Origin: Sorangium cellulosum
Lineage (GTDB): Bacteria; Myxococcota_A; Polyangia; Polyangiales; Polyangiaceae
Reading direction: 5' to 3'
Length of the DNA stretch: 42,207 bases
NCBI RefSeq assembly: GCF_001589285.1
Contig: NZ_JEMA01000571.1
Location: 1-42,207 of the forward strand
How positions within the stretch are numbered: the stretch's first letter is position 1; every line of letters begins with the position of its first letter. The notes under the pieces are model-generated. The model ran no database searches. It saw only the letters and a program-made list of their open reading frames with translations, and had not been told where the DNA came from. The translations under genes were made by a program, and so were the position numbers. This document shows positions 14,931 through 23,417 of this stretch, piece after piece.

Positions 14931-15937
14931 CCGCGGTCATGGTCGATGTGGCCAAGCTCGCCGGCGTCTCGTACCAGACGGTCTCGCGGGTCCTGCACGA
15001 CAACCCCCACGTGCGTCGGGACACGCGGGAGCGCGTGCTCGACGCGATCCGCCAGCTCGACTACCGCCCGAGCTCCGTGGCGCAGGCGCTCGTCACCGGG
15101 CGCTCGCGGACGCTCGGCGTGGTCAGCTTCAACACGACGCACTACGGCCCGGCGTCGACGCTCCACGGGCTCGAGACGGCGGCGCACGACGCCGGGTACG
15201 GCGTCAGCGTCGTCAGCCTGAAATCGCTCAGCCGCGCGCCGCTGGTGGATGCGGTGAAGGGGCTGTGCGATCAGCGCGCCGACGGCATCATGGTCATCGC
15301 CCCGCTGCGGTCGGGGGTGGACGCGCTCCGCTACGTCACCTCCGACGTGCCGGTGGTCGCCGTCGAGGGTGGGCCGGACGATGCGGTCCCGGTGGCCGCC
15401 GTCGACCAGCACGGCGGCGCGGCGGCCGCGACGCGCCATCTCCTCGACCTGGGTCACCGGACGGTGTGGCACATCGCCGGGTCGATCGACTCGCTCGAGG
15501 CCGAGCAGCGCGTCGAAGGCTGGCGTTCGACGCTGGAGGCCGCGGGCGTCGAGCCGCCGCCTCTCCTGCGCGGCGACTGGAGCGCACGCTCGGGCTACGA
15601 GCTCGCCCCGGAGCTGGCGCGCGCGCCAGGCGTCACCGCCGTGTTCGTGGCCAACGACCAGATGGCGCTGGGCGTGCTCCGCTACCTCCACGAGATCGGA
15701 CGCGCGGTGCCGCGGGACATCAGCATCGTCGGCTTCGACGACATCCCGGAGGCGGCCTACTTCACGCCTCAGCTCACCACCGTCCGCCAGGACTTCTCCG
15801 AGCTGGGGCGCAGGTGCCTCCACGTGCTGCTCGGGCAGATCGAGAGCGGCCGCCGCTCCCGCTCCCGCTCGCGCGTCGTGGTCGAGGCCGAGCTGATCTT
15901 GCGCAAGAGCACCGCCGCGGTCCCCCGGAACCGTTGA
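14879..15937 (+). CDS. LacI-family transcriptional regulator
   Basis: This is a 352-residue protein. Starting at ATG 14879 gives a short basic leader and then the LacI helix-turn-helix at about 21-45 (VDVAKLAGVSYQTVSRVLH) with the hinge helix SSVAQALVTGRS. Residues about 75-345 form the periplasmic-binding-protein-like sugar sensor, with NDQMALG and SIVGFDDIPEA typical of the family. The regulator would repress genes in response to a sugar or nucleoside-like effector. It is convergent with the cytochrome P450 gene (66-base gap), and no sugar-use operon is adjacent, so the target is not evident. The start is set by the helix-turn-helix; there is a partial copy of the 5' end just upstream. Confidence 0.9.
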   Translation: MDGNSPPERRVKRGGRRAAVMVDVAKLAGVSYQTVSRVLHDNPHVRRDTRERVLDAIRQLDYRPSSVAQALVTGRSRTLGVVSFNTTHYGPASTLHGLETAAHDAGYGVSVVSLKSLSRAPLVDAVKGLCDQRADGIMVIAPLRSGVDALRYVTSDVPVVAVEGGPDDAVPVAAVDQHGGAAAATRHLLDLGHRTVWHIAGSIDSLEAEQRVEGWRSTLEAAGVEPPPLLRGDWSARSGYELAPELARAPGVTAVFVANDQMALGVLRYLHEIGRAVPRDISIVGFDDIPEAAYFTPQLTTVRQDFSELGRRCLHVLLGQIESGRRSRSRSRVVVEAELILRKSTAAVPRNR

Positions 15938-16003
15938 GCGCTCCAGCCTGCCAGCTTCGTCTGCACGCATCCCCTCACGGTGCCCGAGCCAGGAGGCCCT
16001 CGA

Positions 16004-17218
16004 TCAGGGCAAGACGCCGCGGACCGGCAGCCGCGATGGGGTTCGCACGAAGACCATCGTGCTCCACTCGATGGTGGGGTCGACCAGATCGATTCGCTTG
16101 AATCGAGCGAGCAAGGATTCGAGCGCCACCCTCGCCTCCAGGCGCGCGAGGAGGTGGGCGACGCAGAAGTGGACGCCGTGCCCGAACGCGACCGACGCCC
16201 CCGTCCCGGTCTTTGGCACATCGCGGTCCATGTTGAACTCGTCGGGGTCGGGAAACGCGGCCTCGTCGCGGTTGGCGGACGCGAGGATGACCGTCACCGG
16301 AGCGCCGGCGGGCACCTTGACGCCGCCGACCTCCGCTCCGGGCATCGCCTTGCGGAAGAGGTTATGGGTAGGCGGGTCCCACCGGAGCATCTCTTCGATG
16401 AATCGAGGGATGAGCGCCGGGTTTTCGCGCAGCCGCTCCGTGTCCGCGGGGCGCCTGGCGAGGGTGATGATCGATTTGCTGATCAATGTGGATGTGGTGT
16501 CGAACCCCGCTGGAACCAGGACGAAGACGAAGGACATGAGCTCTTCCGGGGTAAGCTTGTGGCCGTCGACTTCGGCCTGGAGGAGCGCGCTCACGAGATC
16601 GTCGCCGGGCGCTCGCCGCCGCGCCTCGAGGACGTCCCCGAGGTAGCGCTCCATCTCGGCGACGGACGCGCGGACGCGCTCGGCATGCTCGGGGCTCTGC
16701 GGGACGGGCGTGACGCTGAGCACATCGTCCGCCCACCGCTTGAAATTGGCGTGGAGGGAAGGGTCCAGGGAGAGGAGCTCGCCGATGACGCCCGCTGTCA
16801 TCGGGACGGCGTAGTCGGCGACGAAATCGGACTCACCCCTGGATTGCAGGGCGTCGGTGAGGCGCTCGGCGATGGAGCGGACCATCGGCTCGATGCTCGT
16901 GATGATCCCGGGACCCAGGGCCCGGCTGACGAGGTTCCGGAGCTTCGTGTGCTCCGGCGGGTCCATGGAGAGCAAAGAGTGCGCCCCCGGCTGCCTCGGG
17001 AGCCAGGGCGGGTGAAAGGCGTCGACGTTGCCAGCGGACGAGAATTTTTGAGGGTTCTTGAGGACGGCGATGACATCGGCGTACCGGCTCACCGCCCAGG
17101 CGCCCAGCGGCTCGAGCACGCACACAGGCCCGGAGCGGCGCATCTCGGCGTAGGTGGGGAATGGGTCCGCCTGGAAATCGGGGGCGAATAAATCAAACTT
17201 CCGCAGCTCTTGGATCAT
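16004..17218 (-). CDS. Cytochrome P450
   Basis: This is a bacterial class I-type P450 of 404 residues if the ATG at 17216-17218 is used (AGGAGAG upstream); an ATG eight codons earlier is also possible. It has the oxygen-binding I-helix motif AGFDTT (237-242), the ExxR pair in EEMLR (275-279) and the haem loop FGHGVHFC with the proximal Cys at about 352. The N-terminus begins directly with FDLFAPDFQADPFPTY and has no membrane anchor, so the enzyme is soluble. It would need a ferredoxin and reductase, but neither is nearby. The substrate cannot be read from sequence. It is convergent with the LacI gene. Confidence 0.93.
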   Translation of the reverse strand: MIQELRKFDLFAPDFQADPFPTYAEMRRSGPVCVLEPLGAWAVSRYADVIAVLKNPQKFSSAGNVDAFHPPWLPRQPGAHSLLSMDPPEHTKLRNLVSRALGPGIITSIEPMVRSIAERLTDALQSRGESDFVADYAVPMTAGVIGELLSLDPSLHANFKRWADDVLSVTPVPQSPEHAERVRASVAEMERYLGDVLEARRRAPGDDLVSALLQAEVDGHKLTPEELMSFVFVLVPAGFDTTSTLISKSIITLARRPADTERLRENPALIPRFIEEMLRWDPPTHNLFRKAMPGAEVGGVKVPAGAPVTVILASANRDEAAFPDPDEFNMDRDVPKTGTGASVAFGHGVHFCVAHLLARLEARVALESLLARFKRIDLVDPTIEWSTMVFVRTPSRLPVRGVLP

Positions 17219-17242
17219 GGGAATCGCTCTCCTGGGAGACAT

Positions 17243-17752
17243 CCTACACGATGTGATCCACCTGCCGCACGCCGTCGAGCGGCGCGGCCAGCGACGCGCA
17301 TCGCGCAGGCGCGTCGTTGTCGAACACCGGGCCGGACGCGCTCCCGTTCACCCGCCGTCGCGCACGAACCGACGCGCGTCCACGACGTCGTGGCCTTCGA
17401 CGCGATCAGATGCATTTGCGCATTGCGACCGTGCTTTCCCGGGTCTATCCTCTGCCCTTCTTTCGGCAATCTCAGGAATTCGCACAAGAGATCTTCGCGC
17501 AGGACCGATGCGGGCGTCTCCCGTCGATGTCCCCGGCGGCGTCGATGACCAGGCTTGCGATCCACCGTGGCGCGACGTCACGGCGGAACGGCTCGGACAA
17601 AGCGACTTCGGACGTGCTGGGCGCTCTTCGAGAGCAACGCCCGTGGCGCCCTGCGCGCCGCAGGACGTCGGCGTCCCGGGACATTCATGAGAGCTCGCGC
17701 GTGTGTGTGCATTCGTCCGTGACGGCCAACATCCTTCACAAGGAGCTTGGAG
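17243..17752. other. Intergenic region between P450 and beta-helix genes
   Basis: These are divergent genes separated by about 500 bases. Promoters for both should lie here. No gene, repeat or clear -35/-10 pair could be supported; open frames are low-complexity. Confidence 0.45.
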
Positions 17753-19075
17753 ATGGGTATCAACGGTGCTCTATCCCCGTTGACGTTCGCCGCAGTCGCC
17801 CTGATCCACGGGCCGGCGGCAGCGAGGACATTTTATGTCGACGACGTCGGCAACGACGCAAACGACGGCCTGACCGCCAGAAGGGCGTGGGCGACGCTCC
17901 AGCACGCGGTCGACACCATGGGTCATGGCGACACGACCATCGTATTGCCAGGAGTCTACGCGGGGTGTCGCATCGAACGCTCGGGCGAGGCCGGCCGGCC
18001 CAAGACCCTGCGGGCCGTGCCACCCTGGGGAGCCGTGGTGGCCACCGCCGGGCCGAACAACCAGCATGGCAGCAACATCGAGGTCGAGATGTTCGACGGC
18101 GTCGTTCAGCACTGGGTGATCGACGGCTTCGATATCCCTGGCGCCGTCAGATCCGGCGTCGACCTGCGCGGCACGCGCGACATCACGGTCCAGAACTGCC
18201 ACGTCCACGACAGCGGGAGAACCGGGATCTTCACGGCGTTCAGCGATTTTGTGGTCATCCAGGGCAACGAGTCCGAGTCCAACGGCGAGCACGGCGTCTA
18301 CACGAGCAACAGCGGCGACTTCCCCGTGGTTCGCGGCAATCTCCTCCACCACAACCAATCGGCCGGCGTTCACATGAACGGCGACAGGAACTTCACGCCC
18401 GGCGACGGGCTCATCAGCTTCGCCGCGGTCGAGGCCAACGTCATCTGGGAGAACGGCGTCGCGGGCGCCTCGGCCATCAACTGCGACGGCGTCAGCGACA
18501 GCGTCATCCGGAACAACCTGCTCTTCAGCAATCACGCGAGCGGGATATCTCTCTACGCGATCGACGGCAGCGAAGGCTCCAGCCGCAACAAGGTCTACAA
18601 CAACACCATCGTGATGGCGGAGGGCAGCCGCTGGGTGATCAACATCCCCGCATCGCCGGACGGCATCGCCAACCCGAGGTGCAACAGGATCGTGAACAAC
18701 ATCCTCTACACGCCGCGCCTCGACAGGGGCTCCATCCTGATCTATCCCGGCGGCGCGGAGGACCCTTGCTTCCACAGCGATCACAACGTGGTCGTGAACC
18801 GCTTCAGCAGGGATGGGGGGGAGACGATCATCAGCCTCGCGGCGTGGCAACGAGCTACAGGGCAAGACAGGCACTCGTTCGTCGTGGCGCCGGAGGCGCT
18901 GTTCGTCGACCCGGCGAGCGACGACTATCGCCTGAGGCTCGGCTCGCCAGCGATGAACCGTGGGGCCTTCCTCGGCCTCGCCGTGCCGGACGATCTGGAC
19001 GGGACCCCTCGGCCCGTCGGTGGTGCGGTTGACATCGGTGCCCACGAGGTCGACACCTCGGGCGCGCCGGATTGA
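17753..19075 (+). CDS. Secreted right-handed parallel beta-helix protein
   Basis: This is a 440-residue protein. The ATG at 17753 follows AGGAG by seven bases. The N-terminal hydrophobic segment ends in PAAARTFYV, a signal peptide with a clear cleavage region. The start of the mature part (TFYVDDVGNDANDGLTARRAWATLQHAV) is the usual cap of DUF1565/pectate-lyase-like solenoids. Repeated short turns such as DITVQNCHVHDSG, VIQGNESESN, VRGNLLHHN and IRNNLLFSNHASG follow, each a beta-helix coil. The C-terminus (GSPAMNRG, DLDGTPRPVGGAVDIGAHE) is a common end of such proteins. The likely role is polysaccharide binding or cleavage outside the cell; catalytic residues cannot be placed. Confidence 0.88.
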   Translation: MGINGALSPLTFAAVALIHGPAAARTFYVDDVGNDANDGLTARRAWATLQHAVDTMGHGDTTIVLPGVYAGCRIERSGEAGRPKTLRAVPPWGAVVATAGPNNQHGSNIEVEMFDGVVQHWVIDGFDIPGAVRSGVDLRGTRDITVQNCHVHDSGRTGIFTAFSDFVVIQGNESESNGEHGVYTSNSGDFPVVRGNLLHHNQSAGVHMNGDRNFTPGDGLISFAAVEANVIWENGVAGASAINCDGVSDSVIRNNLLFSNHASGISLYAIDGSEGSSRNKVYNNTIVMAEGSRWVINIPASPDGIANPRCNRIVNNILYTPRLDRGSILIYPGGAEDPCFHSDHNVVVNRFSRDGGETIISLAAWQRATGQDRHSFVVAPEALFVDPASDDYRLRLGSPAMNRGAFLGLAVPDDLDGTPRPVGGAVDIGAHEVDTSGAPD

Positions 19076-19543
19076 TCGCGCCGGTTCGTCGCCTGGTTTT
19101 CCCTGTCCCGCGGCGACGATCTCGCGGTGACGAGCCTTCGGCCCTATTTCGAGCGCGGTGCGAGAACGCTGCTGCATCGCACCAATGGATGCCGCGACGG
19201 AGGAACCAATGCGGCAGGTCGAGCAATGAATTCACCGGCGTCATGATCCGGTGGGGGCGCCCCGCGTCGGATACTTGAGCCGGTACGCGATGCGCCCGGC
19301 CGAACGTTGCGAGACGCGGTCACCTCCCATCCGAGCGGGCCGATCCCCCGGTTCAACCTTCGTCGTATTCCAGCAAGACTGGAAGCCAAAAAAATCGACA
19401 TCGGCCCGTGCCCAAACCGGCTCCCCCACGTTCTCCATCGGGTGAAGGGGCCGGCGGCAACGGCGGGCCGCTTCCGGGGCGCCGCGCTGCGTGGGCCGGC
19501 CGGCTCCCCTCCATCCATACGTTGCGAGCTGCAGAGCTGGATT
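19076..19543. other. Intergenic region
   Basis: Nothing codable is recognised. A short A-rich tract (AAAAAAATCG, about 19388-19397) stands out. No strong promoter or terminator is visible. Confidence 0.4.
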
Positions 19544-19828
19544 ATGCGCAAGAGTTATCTCATGGCGTCGATTTTCATTGCGACCGCGCTCCTCGCGGCC
19601 GGCTGCAAGACGGGGACATGCGCGGATGCCGTCGAGCACGCCGCGGCCTGCGGGGTCGACGACCTCGAGCTCGAGGACGACCTCGCCGGCTGCTCCGAAC
19701 ACGAGGCGTGTCGCGCGTCGTGCGTGCTCGATGCGCCCTGCGACGAGATCAAGGCGTCTTTCGCCGGCGGCACGGACCGCAGCACGGAGGCCTGGCGCTG
19801 CTACGAGCAGTGCCCTCTCTCTGATTGA
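19544..19828 (+). CDS. Small Cys-rich lipoprotein
   Basis: This 94-residue protein has a signal peptide ending in the lipobox LAAGC (Cys22). The mature part has about eight Cys residues (TCADAV, AACGV, GCSEHEAC, SCVLDAPC and a final CYEQCPLSD), suggesting a small disulphide-bonded fold. The ATG at 19544 gives a charged n-region (MRKSY); an internal ATG at 19562 would also leave a usable signal. No family is recognised. Such small Cys-rich lipoproteins are frequent in myxobacteria. Confidence 0.7.
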   Translation: MRKSYLMASIFIATALLAAGCKTGTCADAVEHAAACGVDDLELEDDLAGCSEHEACRASCVLDAPCDEIKASFAGGTDRSTEAWRCYEQCPLSD

Positions 19829-20013
19829 TGGCCCTTTTACCGATCGGGTTTTCTCGGCTCTCGGCGCTCGTCGGGGGCCTGGCCGCCGGGCACGAGACGT
19901 CGACGGCCCTGCTCGCGAGCGGGATCGACCTCTTGCTCACGCACCCGGACGTGGCGGGGACCGGTTTCGCTGGTCAACGATGCATCACGCGCGCAACCCT
20001 GGGTGGGGATGGG

Positions 20014-20640
20014 TCATCCGCTCGTCTGCCAGCTCGAGCCCGCCGCCATTCCGTGAGCGGCCGCAAAGCCGCGATCGATCAACGCGATGAACGCGGCGTT
20101 CGCCTTCTTCGCCGAGCCTCCGCGCTCGAACACGCGGATCGCTTCGCCGTAAGCCGTGCGCCACGTCAGCACGACCATGCCGGCGACGAGCCGCGCGAGG
20201 CCGTCGGGCTTCGGGCCAGCGAGCTCGGCCGCGAGCCCCTCGACCGCCTCGTCCCCGATCTCGCGGAGGCGCGCCTTGAGCGACGGGCTCGCCGCGACGA
20301 CGCGCCACCAGCCGACCGTCTGGCCGTCGATGCGAGCGAACGGATGCTTCTGCTCGCACAGCCTGTCGACGAGGCGGCGGAGCGCCTCGATCGGCGACTG
20401 CCCTTGCGGCCTCTCGCCGATTGCCTCGCGCAAGAGCAGCTTCACCTCGTCCTCGCGATCCAAGAAGAGGTCCTCCTTGCGCGCGAAGTAGTTGAACACC
20501 GTCATCTTGGAGACATTGGCGGCGGCGGCAATCTCTTCGACCGTCACCGCGTCGAAGCCGCGCGCGAAGAACAGCGCCGTCGCGACGTCGGAGATCCGCT
20601 GCCTTGTCTCGCGCTTCTTGCTTTCGCGGAGCTCGCCCAT
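20014..20640 (-). CDS. TetR-family repressor
   Basis: This is a 208-residue protein. The helix-turn-helix lies at about 15-60 (RISDVATALFFARGFDAVTVEEIA, then VSKMTVFNYFARKEDLF), as usual for TetR regulators, followed by an all-helical ligand domain. It is divergent from an FAD-dependent monooxygenase gene with only 68 bases between the two ATGs. Those 68 bases hold a 12-base palindrome and two overlapping promoter candidates. It most likely represses both itself and the monooxygenase until an aromatic or antibiotic-like ligand binds; this is inferred from the classical layout. Confidence 0.93.
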   Translation of the reverse strand: MGELRESKKRETRQRISDVATALFFARGFDAVTVEEIAAAANVSKMTVFNYFARKEDLFLDREDEVKLLLREAIGERPQGQSPIEALRRLVDRLCEQKHPFARIDGQTVGWWRVVAASPSLKARLREIGDEAVEGLAAELAGPKPDGLARLVAGMVVLTWRTAYGEAIRVFERGGSAKKANAAFIALIDRGFAAAHGMAAGSSWQTSG

Positions 20641-20652
20641 GGGTGAAATGTT

Positions 20653-20701
20653 ATACTAAGATAAAAAATATACTTGCGCAAGTTTTTGCCGAGTCTAAGA
20701 T
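20653..20701. promoter_or_regulatory. Divergent promoter/operator of the TetR-monooxygenase pair
   Basis: ACTTGCGCAAGT at 20672-20683 is a perfect palindrome. Its TTGCGC serves as a possible -35 in both directions. On the plus strand TAAGAT (20696-20701) is 16 bases away, and on the minus strand TAGTAT (20658-20653) is 17 bases away. The plus-strand -10 ends seven bases before the monooxygenase ATG and there is no ribosome site, so that transcript would be leaderless. The TetR leader would be only about five bases long. Confidence 0.6.
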
Positions 20702-20708
20702 TCGCGTC

Positions 20709-22145
20709 ATGACTCACGACGCGGTCATCGCCGGCGCTGGCCCGGTCGGGCTTTTCCTCTCGATCGAGCTCGCGACAGCGGGCGTGAAGCCGCTCGTGCT
20801 GGAGCGGCTCGTGGAGCCCGACCGAACGATCAAGGCCGCCGGGGTCGGCGCGGTGGCAGCCGAGGCGCTGGAGCGACGCGGGCTCGCGCGTGCGCTCGAC
20901 GAGGAGCGCCGCGCCGCCATGGCACTGATGGCGCCGGCGCTGAAGGCGCGCTTCGGACCTGGGCCGAGGAGAAGGCCCGGAGGCCATTTTTCTGGAATGT
21001 TCTTGATTGACCAGAGCCTCCAGCGCGACCCGGAGCGCCACATGCGTCCCGTGCCGCAACAGGCGCTCGAGAAGATCCTGACCGCGCGCGCGACGGAGCT
21101 CGGGATCGAGATCCGCCGCGGCATCACGGTGGAAGGTTTCGAGCGGGACGACGACGGCGTGACAGTGCAGACGAGCGCGGGCCCGCTGAGCGCGAAGTAC
21201 CTCGTCGGCTGCGACGGCGGCCGGAGCCGCGTCCGCAAGCTCGCCGGCTTCGAGTTCCCCGGCACGGATCCGACAATCACCGGCTATCAGGCCGTCGTCG
21301 AGCTCGATACGCCCGAGAAGCTCGCGACGGGTTGGCACCGAACGCCGCGCGGCCTCGTCGCGTCCGGACCGATGCCGGGGCGCGTCTTCACGGCGGAGTT
21401 CAACGGGCCGCCGCCCAATCGGGATGCGCCGATCACGCAAGCCGAGGTCGAAGCCGCGATCCAGCGCGTGAGCGGCACCGACGTCAAGATCCTGTCGATG
21501 ACGATGGCGACGCGCTGGACCGACAACGCGCGGCAAGCAACGACCTACAGGATGGGCCGCGTCTTTCTCGCCGGTGACGCCGCGCACGTCCACTCGCCCT
21601 TCGGCGGCCAAGGCTTGAACCTCGGCCTCGTCGACGCCGCGAACCTTGGCTGGAAGCTCGCCGCGGCGGTGAAGGGGCGCGAGCATCTCCTCGACTCGTA
21701 CACCGCCGAGCGCCATCCCGTCGCCGCGCGCGTCCTCGAGAATACCCGCGCGCAGGTCGCGCTCATGCGTCCTGACCCGCTCACGAGCGCGCTCCGCACC
21801 ATCGTGAGCGACCTGATGAAGCTGCCCGAAGGCAATCGCTACTTCGGCGAGATGATCACGGGCGTCGGCGTTCGTTACGACCTCGGTGACGACGACCCGC
21901 TCGTCGGCACGCTCGCGAAGGACCAGCTCCTCACGCTCACCGACGGCAGCGAAGCGCGGCTCTACACGCTGATGGAGAGAGGCGGCGGCCTCTTCATATC
22001 GCCTTCTGAACAGTCACTCCCGCACAACGTGCACCATGCACGCACAAAAGACGGCGCGTCGATGCTCGTCCGTCCCGACGGCTGCATCGCGTGGACAGAC
22101 GCGTCGTCGAAGTCGCTCGACGACGCGCTCGCGCGCTGGTTCTGA
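20709..22145 (+). CDS. FAD-dependent aromatic-ring monooxygenase (PHBH type)
   Basis: This is a 478-residue group A flavin monooxygenase. The FAD site GAGPVG (residues 9-14) follows the first strand. [10 protein letters not shown] near 160-170 is the DG motif, and [20 protein letters not shown] (about 285-305) is the GD motif with its following helix. The C-terminal domain (about 385-478) is thioredoxin-like, as in phenol and rifampicin hydroxylases, with VRPDGCIAW near the end. It would hydroxylate an aromatic compound using NAD(P)H and oxygen. The divergent TetR suggests induction by the substrate. The ATG follows the -10 element directly, so translation is probably leaderless. Confidence 0.92.
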   Translation: MTHDAVIAGAGPVGLFLSIELATAGVKPLVLERLVEPDRTIKAAGVGAVAAEALERRGLARALDEERRAAMALMAPALKARFGPGPRRRPGGHFSGMFLIDQSLQRDPERHMRPVPQQALEKILTARATELGIEIRRGITVEGFERDDDGVTVQTSAGPLSAKYLVGCDGGRSRVRKLAGFEFPGTDPTITGYQAVVELDTPEKLATGWHRTPRGLVASGPMPGRVFTAEFNGPPPNRDAPITQAEVEAAIQRVSGTDVKILSMTMATRWTDNARQATTYRMGRVFLAGDAAHVHSPFGGQGLNLGLVDAANLGWKLAAAVKGREHLLDSYTAERHPVAARVLENTRAQVALMRPDPLTSALRTIVSDLMKLPEGNRYFGEMITGVGVRYDLGDDDPLVGTLAKDQLLTLTDGSEARLYTLMERGGGLFISPSEQSLPHNVHHARTKDGASMLVRPDGCIAWTDASSKSLDDALARWF

Positions 22146-22225
22146 ATCAGAGCGACGTGCCCTCGCCGCGCCGCCGCCGGGCAGGAGCTCGATTCGATCG
22201 AGTGCGAAGGCCGGGCGGGAGCAGT

Positions 22226-22357
22226 GGCGTTCTGATCCCAGCCGGGGTTGAAGGTGAGGATGTTCTCCTCGAACATCCATTGAAACAGCCCGATCACGTG
22301 GTCGCCGTCCTTCAAGAGCAGCCAGTTCTGCGCGGCATCCCCGGCGAAGGCCTTGAC
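22226..22357 (-). pseudogene. VOC (glyoxalase-fold) protein remnant
   Basis: A minus-strand stretch encodes [17 protein letters not shown] followed by [17 protein letters not shown], a recognisable middle part of small VOC-family proteins. Both ends of the gene are missing, and the open frame runs into unrelated sequence on each side. It adjoins the GNAT remnant on the opposite strand. Confidence 0.65.
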
Positions 22358-22387
22358 CGCGCCTCTGCCCGCCGCGAGGATCTCCTC

Positions 22388-22513
22388 GTGCTCCTCACCA
22401 CGGCGCGTCTCCTCCTCGACCCGGTCAGCGACGAGGACATCGATCCCCTGCTGCGCCTCTTCCACGACGCGGAGGTCCGACGGTATCTGTGCGACGACGC
22501 GCTGGTCAGCCGC
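22388..22513 (+). pseudogene. N-terminal remnant of a GNAT acetyltransferase
   Basis: Starting at the GTG at 22388, the plus strand encodes [20 protein letters not shown] then [14 protein letters not shown]. This is the opening strand and first helices of RimJ/RimL-type GNAT acetyltransferases. About 42 residues remain and the acetyl-CoA-binding motif is absent. The frame then enters low-complexity Pro/Arg sequence, antisense to the DUF4291 gene. Confidence 0.65.
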
Positions 22514-22625
22514 TACTGGGTGGACCCATGCACACCGAGCCGCCGCGTCGTCCCGGGGGGCGCGGCCCTCCCGCCGTTCACCCGGCTCGTTCCTCTACTC
22601 CGCCCCCCAGCGTTTACTCCGCCCC

Positions 22626-23270
22626 TCAGCGCTCTATCCCGACCCGCCTTGCCCCCTCCGCGTCCGCCGGCCAATACACCTCTTCCCGCGGGATCACGAG
22701 CTCTCGATCCCCCCGCGCGCGCAGCACCTCCCTCTGCTCCGCCACGAGCTCCGAGATGTCCTCCACGCCCACCGTCCACTCCTCGGCGAACCGCCGCAGC
22801 ATCGCGCCGCGCAAGCCGAGCTGGATCGCCCTCCGCGCGACAGGCGCGCCCGACGGATGGTGGTCCGGATCCCACTGGAGCCGCACGTCCGAGCGCTGGA
22901 GATCTCCCTTCCACGCCTCCTGGCTCGGGTGCAGCTCGGGCACGAAGCTCGACGGCACCGCGGCCGCCAGGATCGCGTCGAACCCCGCGCGCCGGATGCG
23001 AATGGCCAGCACCGCCTCCTGGTCGGGCTTGGTGCCCCAGCCCGCGCGGTACATCATCCAGAGGAAGTTCGGCTTGATCCAGCTCATGCGGCCGAAGCTG
23101 AACTCCGGCCCTCCGAGCCGCTGGTGCTGCGCCGCGTGGCGCGCGATCGAGGGACGGTACGCCTGATAGACCACGATGGTCTCGGCGTCGAACTGCGCGA
23201 GGATGTGTCGCCCCGCGGCGGGCCAGCGGGTGGCCTGCGCGGCATATGCCTCCAGATTGAGCTTCTCCAT
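22626..23270 (-). CDS. DUF4291 family protein (second copy)
   Basis: This is a 214-residue protein. The ATG at 23268-23270 has GGGAG upstream. It shares with the 9868-10464 protein the blocks FDAETIVVYQAYRPSIA, FSFGRMSWIKPNFLWMMYR, WGTKPDQEAVLAIRI and VRLQWDPDH. The two differ enough to be old paralogues rather than a recent duplication. It has about 20 extra residues at the N-terminus. The function of the family is unknown to me. Confidence 0.85.
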   Translation of the reverse strand: MEKLNLEAYAAQATRWPAAGRHILAQFDAETIVVYQAYRPSIARHAAQHQRLGGPEFSFGRMSWIKPNFLWMMYRAGWGTKPDQEAVLAIRIRRAGFDAILAAAVPSSFVPELHPSQEAWKGDLQRSDVRLQWDPDHHPSGAPVARRAIQLGLRGAMLRRFAEEWTVGVEDISELVAEQREVLRARGDRELVIPREEVYWPADAEGARRVGIER

Positions 23271-23318
23271 CGCTCCCTCTTCCGGTCCACCGATCACGTT
23301 GAACGAGCGAGAAATGAA

Positions 23319-23372
23319 CCGCCAAGACGCCGAGGACGCCAAGAAGAAGACTATGCCTTGGTGCCTTGGCGG
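23319..23372. repeat. Hairpin of the dispersed CCGCCAAG-type intergenic repeat
   Basis: CCGCCAAGACGCCGAGG at 23319-23335 pairs with CCTTGGTGCCTTGGCGG at 23356-23372 (14 of 17 positions). The left arm continues into another GACGCCAAG unit. Sequences built on CGCCAAG repeats with this inverted partner are widely scattered between genes in many bacteria. It lies between the starts/ends of the DUF4291 and CotH-family genes, where it may also act as a transcription end. Confidence 0.65.
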
Positions 23373-23417
23373 CTCGAGATTCTGCTCGAATCAGGCCGGC
23401 TCAACCCGTTTGTCGCT

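Noticed and set aside
19340..19365. tRNA-like GGTTCAA sequence
   Set aside because: No acceptor or anticodon stem can be drawn around it.
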